From Agapanthus africanus (Eukaryota; Streptophyta; Magnoliopsida; Asparagales; Amaryllidaceae): 64,000 bases of DNA. The position numbers and the translations under genes were made by a program. Of the stretch, positions 32,640 through 43,529 are shown piece by piece. Each line of letters starts with the position of its first letter. Positions within the stretch are counted from its first letter, which is position 1. A model generated the notes under the pieces. That model did no database searches and was not told where the DNA came from. It saw only the letters and a program-made list of their open reading frames with translations. The stretch spans positions 66,647,396-66,711,395 of the forward strand of contig JASDDO010000016.1 in NCBI GenBank assembly GCA_030015575.1, given 5' to 3'.

Positions 32640-34870
32640 TTGATCAGTTCAGGCACGTTATCTAAAAGCATTGATGTTCTAAATCAAATTACAGTTCTTA
32701 GTATATAGAACACACATAAGAGGAAAAGTTCAGAAATGAACGAATTCTTCTTGAGGTATTGTAGACTAGGTCAGATCAATATGACCCGACTAGCTAGAGT
32801 TTCATAAATATGCATATTTAAATTAGTTTGAATTTACATCTTGTGAAACTTGCCAGTCATGTCACAGAGATAAGATGACCATAGCTCCGTTTACTGGAAA
32901 CAGAGAAAGAGTTAATGAACTCTTGGGACTGATACATGATGATGTATGTAAGGTCTCCTGTCTACACATGTCAGGACTGATTCTTAATACTTCATTATAT
33001 TCTCTGATAATCTCTCAAGATTCAGTCATATGTTCCTGTTGAAACATGAGTCCGAACCTTTTGAGATATTCACAGAATATAAGCGAGAAGTAGAGAACCA
33101 ATACGGGTATAAGTATTATGTCCTTTGATGAGATCAGGGAGGAGAATACTTGATCACGGAATTCCTGGACTATTCTAAAGGAGAATGAGATTCTCTCTCA
33201 GCATTACTCCTCCATATACACCATAGCACGTTGGTGTATGGGGGCGGAGAAATCACACCCTATTTGATATGGTGTGCTCTGTGATGAGTACTACTGAGTT
33301 TCCTATTTTCCTTTTGGGAGTTATGCACTTATGAAGTTGCATACCTATTGAATAGGGTTCAAATCAAATCAGTTGCCTACCATTTCATATGTGATATGGA
33401 AAGGGAAGAGCCCATGTCTTAAGCTAGTTAAGATTTGGGGTTGTCCGGCTAATGTCTAAAAGCAAAATCCGGACAAGCTCGAGGCAAGGTCTGTAATGTA
33501 GAACTGGAAAGGTTCCAGCTATACAAAATACAGCAGATAATTTGGTAGAACCAAAGGATTCAGTAGATTCCAACGAACCTCAGCCTCTCCGACGATCTAG
33601 TAGGGTTCCTCACCCACCTGAGAGATACTTCGGTTGCTCTATGACAGTGGGAGCGAGGATTGCATCATGAGATGATGACCCAACTAGCTTCGAGCTGGCC
33701 ATCAGGAGTAAGACTCTGTAAGAATGGCTGGATGCTTAGTGATCTGAGATGGAATCCATGTACACCAACAAAGTATGGACTTTGGTTGCTATATCTGAAG
33801 GGTTAAATCCCCATCAGGAGCAAGTAAATCTTGAGAAGATTACTTGGTGTAAATGGAAAAGTTGAGACTTTCAAAGCTAGACTTGTTAAAGGTTTTCGTC
33901 ATTGACCAGGCGTGGATAATGATGAAACCTTTTCCAGTACCTATGCTTAAGTCCATCCAGATCCTACTTGCCACGGCTAAATACCATGACTACGATATCT
34001 GGTGGTTGGGTGTCATAACAGCTTTTCTAAATGATGTTTTAGAAGAGAGCGTCTATAAGTACACAGCTAGAGGGCCTCGTAGACAGTGGGAGCAGCGGAA
34101 ACGTGTGCAAGATGCTTTATAGGATAAAGCAGGCATCGCGGAGTTGGAACATCTGTTTTGATGAAGTAGTCAAAGAGTTTGACATCATCAAAATGGTAGA
34201 TGAACCTTGTATATACAAAAAAGTAGTAGGGAGTATGGTGGTGATCCTCGTAGAGTACGTGGATGACATACTCTTGATAGGGAAAGAGTTTCCTATGCTA
34301 CGCTCGATCAATCTCCGCATATCACAATGATTCTCCATATAGGATCAAAATGTGATACCTACTAAATCCTGGGTTTTAGATCTATGAGATAGATCTAATT
34401 CGATGTTAGGATTCTCACTAGTTGTAGTGAGATGGTATCAATCGATCCTGGGGAGAATCACTGGAAGTGTTCCAGGGTGATAAAGACGACTGAATGTCAG
34501 TCACAGGCATTGTCTTAATCCTCAGTAGAGGGACGGTATGTTGGAAGAGTTCCAAGCTAGATACCGTGACATACTAGACGATAAAGGCAGGATACATCGC
34601 TACTTAAGATGCTACCAAAGAGGTTGTTTGGGTGTATATTGGTTCATGATATGAACTATGTTCCTCCAATTGTGTGACAATGGAGTTGTGGCTTATGCCA
34701 AGGAACGTCCGTCCCATCAGTGATCCAAACATAATCTATGGCAGTATCACCTGATCATGGAGATGTTTGATCTCCAGGATGATCGAGGCAAGGAGAGTAG
34801 ACTCAGAGGACAACACGGCGGATCCACTCACGAAGGCCTATTCCCAGAGAGAGACTTTTATGGGATGGTT
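32640..34870 (+). pseudogene. E: decayed integrase, RT and RNase H
   Basis: Pre-integrase words (NTHKRKS-like, CRLGQIN) lie at about 32700-32800, followed by integrase-like sequence with stops up to about 33500. RT fragments occupy 33853-34330 in shifting frames: DIWWLGV and TAFL, the IKQASRSWNICFDE region, and catalytic YVDDILLIG with YVDD encoded at 34256-34267. RNase H traces reach 34870. Shared oddities with B (YKYTARG, RRQWEQRK in place of the normal YMDQPEGF region) show common descent after decay began. Confidence 0.85.
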
Positions 34871-34913
34871 GAGTATGGGATGCTACAACCACTGCTTCAG
34901 ATGGCCCTAGTGC

Positions 34914-34924
34914 AAGTGGGAGAT
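34914..34924 (+). other. Polypurine tract of element E
   Basis: AAGTGGGAGAT immediately before the 3' LTR. Confidence 0.87.
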
Positions 34925-37130
34925 TGTTAGTTATATGTATGCCCTAGAGGCCATTACTGTACATTGGATGTATATTGTAGTGGATGCTGGGACATATATA
35001 GGGAGGACTTTCTTGCTCGACATGATAGTATGCTATCTGGTTGCTCTTTACCTTAACGTGTACACAGATTGTCTCTCTATTACATGTTGGTAAAGCCCTT
35101 AGGATGTGTACTTGACTACCTGGACTATGATGCGGATCATACTAGTGGGACACGGTAGTCCATAAGTACATCCTTGAAAGTCCCTAGTCGTGGGTGTATC
35201 GAGATGGGGCATTGATATACCAGAGTAGACTAGCGTGTACCTTCTCGACCCATACAGATGGGCGATGGATGATCCCATATCCATCGGTGTTTGACATCAG
35301 AGATGATATACGGGTGCTCAGTAGAGACTGGGTATACTGGACGGACTCGCCGAGAACTCCCAGATGGTATTATACCTTACGTCAGATGGCAGTTCTCTGG
35401 TGACACTGGTACAGAGTAGTCTGTTGACCCGAGATCGTCATAGAGTCTTGTGTGGTTCCCACTGTGCTTTGATTTCCATCTTACCACGTCCAAGAGGGCG
35501 TGCAAAACGGTGATTTTTGGGTACAGTCCCAAGTCACATGGAGGCAATGAGCGATAGGAGGGGATTCGTCTCTCCCGGTATAGGGAGTTGATGTTGCACT
35601 GTGTTCGATTGGCTATAACCGGAAATCCCTGGCCAGGGTTGCTGAAATATACTGGTAAGTGTTACCAGTAGTTTCTCGAACTGTTATAGACCTCATATCG
35701 ACACGACTTATCGAGCTATTGGGGTCTGACGTTTACCACCCCTAGGCTAGATATGCGACATATCAGACGAACAGACCGGACAGTACGGTAGTCTTACTGG
35801 TTGGATTCACTGGAGTGTGAGCGGGCTTGGTCGTCGATCTTCTGATCGCTCAATACCCGGGTGGCCGTTACATTTACCAGACCGCTTGCAGCTTGTGGGT
35901 GCTTGATATGATCATCATCTGCTACCGGCGTATTGACGAGTCTTTAGAGTCCTACACAGAGGTTTCCTGGCTCAAGCAAAACGAAATAGGAGCGCATATG
36001 AGATATGTGCGGGACCGAGAATAATACCAGTATGTGATACTGTATTCGATTCTCGCGATTTATAACATTGATCGGTTATATGCGTTATAGCCGGGTTATC
36101 GGATCAAGTGTTGATTCGATAAGTTGTTACTATTGATATTAGTCGGTTATATGCGATATGACCGGGTCGTTAAATCAAGTGTTGATTTAATGATTTAATG
36201 TATAATTATATATTTGATATATCACTTTACATTAACTAATATAGGTTCATTTTAAATGGATTTTCTCGCTTGCTTTGCACAAGTTGTATATGTGATATAC
36301 TTTTGTGCACTTGATTGTATCATGTTTGATGATACTTGTTAACTTGGTTAAGTGTAAAGATTAAACCATGGTTAAGTTAATGATTAGGGTTTTGCTTTTC
36401 TTTCTTATTTATTTACTTATTTATTTTGGAAAGAATAAAGAGAAAATGATGGCTTTCTTTGTTTGTAGTTGAATCTTCATGAAGGTTTGACTTTCTAACC
36501 ATTTTGTCTTCATGCTTAACCCTAACCATTTAAACAAACCATAGTCTATTCTCTACACTTAACTAGGGTTAGGATATGATAAGTATTCATATTTTTATCC
36601 TTTTTCAATAATACTTATGATATTCTTTCTTCTTCTTCTTCCTCTTCAACATTGAAGCAAGCTTGCCTCCATCAATGGCAACTTGTGAAAAAGAGTGAGA
36701 AATCCAATTCTAAAGTGAACCCACTTCCTATTTCTTCATCCTCTACCTCTTGCTAAGTAGTATAGGGTGTTTCCTTCACAAGTTTTCTTGACTTGGTGAA
36801 GTTGGAGCTTGATCTAGTGATGCCTCGACGTAGATCATCTTCGGCATCGTCGTCGATGACCTAGCCCGCTTTTTCTCCGATGAAGCCGACGCTAGAGCCC
36901 AAGATCCGATTTGTACAGCGAGGAGACTTCATCGCGGAGCCATGGAGGTGGAGAACCGGATCTACAAAGGTTGTATTTCCGTTTACCATTTAGTTAAGTT
37001 GTTAACTAGTTTCTTTTTCGCCTAAACTTCTAGCCAACGATCCGTATTAGGGTTTCTCGGCACCGTAATTTTTCAAATTGGCATGGTTGAGGCCTTGTGA
37101 GACCTCACTAGTATCCCTAGGAACCTTTCA
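34925..37130 (+). repeat. 3' LTR of element E
   Basis: 2206 bp, TGTTAG...TTTCA. First part close to the B LTR in sense orientation. Palindrome CCCTGGCCAGGG at 35627-35638, 15-bp box near 35935. A region with a CTT tract follows at about 36628. Confidence 0.92.
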
Positions 37131-37845
37131 GGAATATCCTGCACCTCATTCTACGGGGAAAGAGCCGAGATCCCTTCACCGGGAGTGACCTCTTTAGCAA
37201 AGGTTTTCGTCACTATATTTTTATAAAGCTATCCGGTTCCTTCAACGATATCAAGTTCATTACGTTAAAGGTTTTCGCCAGAAACCATTCGTAGCCCTCC
37301 ATCATTTCAGTTAAATATTTGGTAGTATTCAAGCTATGTATTTTGACCTTACGCCAAGGCATAGTGATTGGTAGCTGCCGGATATTTATCTGTTACATAG
37401 ATAGATGCGTTGGTTTGGGACAGTCGTACTACTATTTTGGCCTACGTCAAGGATATGTACGGGTGGGTTCAAATTAACCTGGATAATGATGGGTAGAACT
37501 TGACATGTGACTTATGATATTTTGACCTCACGCCAAGGTCATAAGAGCATGGGGCAAAAATCACATCGGAAGTTTCTAAAGAAACTGAAATGCCAGATAT
37601 GCGCATACCCTCTGGAATGTGATAACGTGAGCGGATTCCGTCATGTTATCATGCGATGATAGTTGGATCCCGATTCCCACTGATGAGTTTGTTTACTCCT
37701 CGGGTGATCCCGACTAATTCTTCTTTCGGGTTTGGAGAAGAATTTGAGGTTACAGTGGGATCTTTCCAGATTAGATAAATTGGTAACCATTCTAAATTAG
37801 GTTAAAGTGCACGCTGAGTGTTTCTTTTCTCTCTCTCTTTGGCAG
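37131..37845 (+). other. F: leader, 3' part
   Basis: Begins with the ccgggagtgacctctttagc segment known from E's leader, continues with the hairpin triplet, and ends with a pyrimidine tract and GGCAG before CGACCATG. No ORF. Confidence 0.75.
37334..37545 (+). other. F: triplet of leader hairpins
   Basis: 37334-37364 (CTATG/CATAG), 37425-37460 (GTAC/GTAC) and 37511-37545 (CTTATGA/TCATAAG), with loops TTTTGACCTTACGCCAAGG, TTTTGGCCTACGTCAAGG and TTTTGACCTCACGCCAAGG. Confidence 0.75.
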
Positions 37846-37943
37846 CGACCATGACCTGACCCTAGACTATGACTCTGTGACCAAGATTAACCGAACCTTC
37901 TTAAATATTGGCTTTTGGATTGTCAGAGTTGCAAACCTCATTA

Positions 37944-38712
37944 CCACTCCTACTTTTACCCTTTTCTCCAGGACACCCCGTATTACTACGAACGTCTACT
38001 TCCATTGGACAAAACCATCGTATGGTTATATACGAACTCGAAGGAATTTATTCGAGGATGGTTTCCGGTTCTGGAGAAAACGAATAAGACTATTCAGTTG
38101 TCTTTTCCTTTTACCTTCTCTCAGGTTGCGAGTACTCCTTGGTTTAGGATATAGTACACCTATTACGCAAATTGGATAGTCTTCTTCCAAACCTTAGGCT
38201 GGTGCCGAACGGTGGGGAATGAAGAAAACCAATTAGCCTAACGATGGTGTACAGAAGGTATTATGTAAAGACAAATAAAGAGATTAGTAAGAGGGCAAAG
38301 TAAATGGCGACTGATATTCACGACCAAACCAAGTATTTCTTCGCCAATCCTAAAATCACCTTTGTATTTCTCCAGAACACTCTGTATTACTATGAAGATC
38401 CACAGTTTATTGGATACTCCATCGTATGGTTATATACGAACTCGAAAGGAACTTGTTCCAGTTCGGGGATGGATTCTGGTTCAGGAGAAATAGGAATAAG
38501 GTTTATTCGGTTGTCTTTTATATTCACCTTCTCTCGCATTGCGAGTGCTCCTAAGATTAGGACAGTACACCCGTTATGCTTATTGGATAGTCTTCTTCCA
38601 AACCATAGGCTGGTAACGAACGGTAGGGAAGGAAGAAAACCATTTGGCCTAAAGGGGTGTGCAGAAGGTAATGACTAAAGACATATAAAGGGATTTGGAT
38701 AGGTGGCAAAGA
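37944..38712 (+). repeat. F: direct tandem duplication at the gag position
   Basis: Copy 1 about 37944-38300 and copy 2 about 38345-38712, offset close to 400 bp and moderately diverged. Shared words include CTCCAG-GACA/AACA, TCGTATGGTTATATACGAAC, GGATAGTCTTCTTCCAAACC and AGAGGGCAAAG/GGTGGCAAAG. Both copies encode a similar string (YYYE...IVWLYTNSK...LSF-FTFS) over about 60-70 residues, but each is interrupted. It lies where gag should be, and I recognise no gag or other domain. Confidence 0.7.
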
Positions 38713-41265
38713 AATATACGGTTACAGTTGTGAATCTGGATAATGGAAGAGGCATTACTAGGAATACTGGGATACCCCATCGAAACATTTCAATGTTTCA
38801 GTTTCACTGTGTACTGTTAAAAGGAACATGATTTCCCAATTAGTCCTTACTCCAGGATATGTATTTACTAGGTATGATTCTCACATCTGTATGGTTTTAC
38901 AGATGATGAGTGGGAGTAAGTTATTGGGAATTGGGTGATCATCCTCATTATATCGGGATTCGTTGTAATCAGTGATATTTGAGGAAGTCACCTAGGTTGT
39001 TTACCGGACGACAAATATTTGGTTTTGAATATCCGTTGTTATGCACCAATTTCAAATTGATATATCTGTATGTCTATTTTTATAGAGTGAGATATACCTT
39101 TTTGAAATTATGTCCATGACATTTACCTATATCAGTGGATAGTTAGATAAGGATCTTTAAACAGCGGTGTAATTCTTCTTAACCATAAGTACAGTTTTCA
39201 ACCTACGACACACAGGGAATGAGTTATTAGACTCAAGGGACTTATACAGAGTATTGTATGTTGTCCAGCGTCCATGAGGACAGAGGGGTTGGTTCTCGTA
39301 CTATATTCGGTTTACTTATGACTTCTCTAGTTTTTAGACAAGTGTTTCGTAAAAACACAGGGTCCGAATTTTGAGAAGTTATAGGTATATGAATAAAGTA
39401 GAGAACCAGGTATTGCAAGTATCGGGATTCTTCAAAGTGATCGAAGATGTAGATACTTATGTATGGTATTCAGTTGATAGTAATGATTAAGAGAACTTGC
39501 TTCTCTTTCGGGTTACTCATAATTGGAAGCATTCCTAAGTTGAGTAACGCTGATCGGCTCCTTTCCATTTAGTTGACATGCACTGGAGGCAGCTGCATGA
39601 TTTGAATCTGGTTCAATTAAATCAGTGCCTCTGTTTCTGTATTGGATATAGAACAGTTCATATCTTGACATTGTTAAGGTACGGGGAGTTGTCCGGCTTA
39701 TGCTTATAACCAGACTCTGGATAACTCAAGGCACGTTTCTGTAATGGCTGTTTGTGGGTTGACCCAGGCTATGACGAGGGTTGACTTTCTACCATCTGGA
39801 AGATCAATAGTGATATTGTTCTTAACTCGCCACAGTTTTATTAAAAATGGATTTTTTTAGAAAACAGTAGTGGGAGTATGGTAGAACTGGAAGTGATTCC
39901 AGAACCGCAAACGATTACTGAAGATTTGATAAGAACCTAAAGATTCAATCTGGTTTGACATTCCATTGGACACTCTGCAGATACGGTGGGTAACCTCAGG
40001 CACCCGAGGGGTACTCCGGTAGCTTTAAGGATGGTGACAGGGAGGTTCTTGTTTACCCAGACTTTCCATTGCTGTTGTTCTAGACTGTGAGACCCGGCAG
40101 GAGGATGAATATAGCGTCATTCTAATCAGGCTTTAGAAGTGCACGTCTATATGACTCTGCCAGAGGGTTGTCGTAGTCAGTGGGAGCAGCGGAAGCATAG
40201 TGGACAAGTGGCTTATGTCTATTTATAGACTAAAGCAGATATAGCGGAGATAGATCACCTATTTCTGATGTGACAGTCATAGGTTTGACTTCATCAGAAT
40301 AGGGGATGGATCTGTTAAGAAGGTAGTGGGGTGTGTTGTCATGGTATTTTGATGACATACATAGAGTAGGAAAAGAAACTCCTATACTACGATCGGTTAT
40401 ATTTTGGTCGTCACACAGTGGTTTCTCCACAAAGGAAATGGATTTCATATCAAATATTCTGGTTACTGGATCTATGGTTTTAGATCTAGATTTGGGTAGT
40501 TTCCCAATCTGGGTACTTAGACAGCATTCTAAGAGTATTTAGAATGGACGACTCCTGGCACGGTAATGTACCTGCAGGTGATGGAGTCACCCTCTCCAAA
40601 GGTGTCTTACTGACTAAAGGGGAGAGGGATGTGCATGATTGGCAGATCACTTGCTTAGGTAATCGAGTCAATCATGAGATGTCAAGTAACACACCAGAGG
40701 TTGTTTTTGCATGAGATGCAATAAGTTGATATTAATCCAATCCTGGAGAAACAATCGGAAGCAGTTTTAGAACATAAGTGGATGTTCAAGGGATATGATA
40801 ACAACAGCCTCATTCAGGAGACTGTTATCATTCCAGGCTTCCAAGGTGACCTGGATGACAGAGAGGTTGTCAGAGTTATAGTTTTCCTTCTGACGAGGGG
40901 CAGTATTTTGAACAGGTGGTCCAAGGGGATACTGAGGGAGGCATGACGCAGGATACTGATTAAGTTCAGTTGACGATACAGTCTAAGAAGTTTGGATTTG
41001 GAGTTCATTTATGAGCTAGGTCCCATCAGACATCCAGACACATTCTAAGACAAGTATTGCTCATTTCGGGAGATAGTTTTCTCCGCGAACTTGAGATAAA
41101 GAGAGACAAAGAAAGAAACATTAGAGCGGATCCACTCACTGAGGCTATTCCTCGAACGCAATAGTTTCGTAAACGAGCTTTGTGAGACTGACTAGTAGAG
41201 GAGTTGGGTGTTCGGTATCACACGGGCTGTGAGTATGCGACATCGCAATAATTAGCCTTGAGTGC
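38713..41265 (+). pseudogene. F: strongly decayed pol
   Basis: Traces of integrase (around 39370-39480, where A has EVEKQ...LRSDRGGEY), RT (a YFDDI remnant of YVDD at 40345-40356 followed by GKETPILRS) and RNase H (about 40730-41200). Frames break every few dozen codons. Recognised mainly by collinearity with E and A. Confidence 0.65.
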
Positions 41266-41276
41266 AAGTGGGAGAT
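41266..41276 (+). other. Polypurine tract of element F
   Basis: AAGTGGGAGAT directly before TGTTGG at 41277. Confidence 0.85.
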
Positions 41277-43415
41277 TGTTGGAGATAGTGCCCTCAGAGT
41301 CAATTATTGGATCATAGGCACGTGATTGCAATGATTGAGGGAGGACCAATTCCGGTAGGATAGTCTTACTCAAGATGATGGTATGCTATCCGATTTATCT
41401 TTATCATCGTGTACTGCTTTAGATGACCTTACAGGTTGCTATTACACGTTGATAAAGCCCCGAGGATTCTTGCTTGACTGCCAGCAGTATGAGGGCGATC
41501 ATATACGTGAGAGCTGGTAGTCTATAAGCACATCCTTAAAAGGTCCCTAGTCATGGGAGTTTCGAGACAGGGCATCAATACTCCAGAGTAGACTAGTGTA
41601 TACAGTCGAGACCCCGACGAGGAGCGGTGGCTGGTCTCACAAGCCATTGGTGTCAGTTGGATCACCTAAGATGTATACAGGTGCTCATTGGGTTATGAGT
41701 ACACCGGACAGGACTCGCCGGGAACATGCTAGTTGGTCTTATACCTGACGTCAGATAGCAGTTCCCGGGTGACATGTGTACAGGTTAGTTCATCGACCTG
41801 AGATCGTCATTTGTCTCGTGTGAGTTCCCACTGTACTTTGATTACTACCCTACCACGCTCAAAGGAGACGTGCAAACAGGTTTTAGTTGGGTACAGTCCC
41901 AAGCCACATGGAGGCAGTGAGCAAATCTGCAGGGGTTCGTCTCTCCCGGTATTGGGGGTGAGGTCGCGCTGTGTCTAGGAGAGCCCTTACACGAAGTCCT
42001 TGGCCAAGGCAGGAGATTTACTGGTAGGTATTCCAGTAGTATCTCAGGGTGTTCTGGGCTACACTCCGACATGACTTGTACCGTTTTTGGGGGTCTGACT
42101 TTTACCAACCCCCTAGGCCCGCCATGCGATCCTCATAGACGAACGGACTGGACTGTATGGATATTGTCACTGACAGGCTCAGTAGGGTGTCACGATGAGT
42201 TCACTCATCATCGTCCCTTTTGGTCAATAGCCGGTAGCCCGTCACGTATGGCTAATACCTCTGACGTGCTAGTGGTTAAATCCACAGCCATAGTATTGAC
42301 GAGTCTTTAGAGTCCCCCACAGACCAGTTACTCAAGTTTCGGGAGAAAAGCTGTAGAGCCCGTATGGAGATATGGCAGGGTTTGATCAGATACGTGCGGT
42401 ATTGCACGGATCATGATCGGACGGATACTGCTAGCGGGCTTGTGTTTAAGCCGGATCCTAGTATAGTATAGTGTAGATTTTGTCTCATTGCATTTGTATT
42501 CGGTCGGAATACAAATGCGGGTATGTATATACAGTAGCGGGGTTATCCTGTGATTTATTACGGGATCAGTTTTTGGGGGTTGCCAGTTTGTTTTCCGTTT
42601 CAGCCATTTTTCTTTGTATCTTTCATTGGCTGAAGATTGGTGGACGAGGGCTTATTTGCAATTGTGCAAATAAGCATTGTGAAGGGTGGTCTTTGCATAT
42701 TGTTGTGTCATGATGACTTCACCATCATTTGACTTCATTTGACTTTCTTTTAGTCATCATGGTTTGACTTGTGGAGATATGATGGGAGTTGATTAGGTTT
42801 TGGAGTGTTAGATTTGTTTTGTGATCATTCCTTCTCATGATCACTTCACACTCTCCCTTATATTATTGATCCTCACCTCTTTTTGTTTTTCTCTCTCTCC
42901 CATCACCATATGAGGCCGGCCAAGTAAGGAGAGGGCTGTCCAATATTTTGGATGTGGAAATTTTGCTCTTTTCATGCTACAAAATTCCCAAGTTCCTCTA
43001 CAAAAGTTCTCATTTCATTTCCTCCATCAAAAAGGCAACTTCCCACAACCCCAAAGAGACATAGACTTCTACAGTTAACCTACAGTACCCTTGGGCACGT
43101 CGGCTCGTCAACTTCGTGCCTGAGTTGCCTTGGTCCAGAGGTAGGAGCCCGTAAAAGAACCCGGCGACGTGGTGCCCTTCCGGCGAGGAGGTGAAGACCG
43201 GAGATTCCGCGGCAGATCGGGATGACGACGAGAAGACCGAAGGACACGGATCGCTCGGTATATCTCTCTACCCCATCTTTTAGTTTGCTAGATTTAGATT
43301 AATGGCCCGATCCGGGACTTTTGTGCATGGTGGTGCCGGTTCAAAAGTTAAAGTAAATTATCGCTTCCGTATTTTGGCCTCGGAAAGACGGCCGGGGCGC
43401 CGCCGTGCACTTACA
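41277..43415 (+). repeat. 3' LTR of element F
   Basis: 2139 bp. The start is fixed by the PPT, and the end (GTGCACTTACA) by the change to H sequence and by similarity to A's LTR end. It contains CCTTGGCCAAGG at 41998-42009, a changed but still perfect version of the LTR palindrome, and the 15-bp box at about 42299. The left LTR is outside the window, so the end is slightly less certain. Confidence 0.8.
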
Positions 43416-43529
43416 TCATGTAATACAGTCTCCGGACTATCTACGGACCTCTCTCCGGATCTCGATCTCCGGACCATCTACGATCTCCCTGATCATGTAA
43501 TATAGTCTTAAGATATGTCTGGATCTCTG
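43416..43529 (-). pseudogene. H: RNase H fragment between F and R
   Basis: The minus strand encodes RHILRLYYMIREIVDGPEI, the same segment as in A's RNase H. It continues, after R, at 55282. So F and R both inserted into one older minus-strand copia element. Confidence 0.8.
43525..43529. repeat. Target site duplication of R (left copy)
   Basis: CTCTG, repeated at 55277-55281. Confidence 0.9.

Larger units (their letters stand above)
27720..37130 (+). mobile_element. Element E: non-autonomous copia element, first LTR interrupted by A
   Basis: Plus strand. The first LTR starts left of the window (bases 1-2 are its last bases before A) and resumes at 27720. Interior 28966-34924, 3' LTR 34925-37130. 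The interior lacks gag and has decayed pol, as in B. The two LTRs differ at about 28 of 1245 comparable positions (about 2.3%), older than A as the nesting requires. It sits in F's leader. Confidence 0.9.
37131..43415 (+). mobile_element. Element F: old copia element, right part
   Basis: Plus strand. Only the part after E's insertion point in its leader is in the window, and its 5' LTR lies to the left. Interior 37131-41276, 3' LTR 41277-43415. It is clearly older than E, with pol nearly unrecognisable. It is inserted in H: the bases after the LTR (from 43416) are minus-strand RNase H sequence. Confidence 0.85.
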
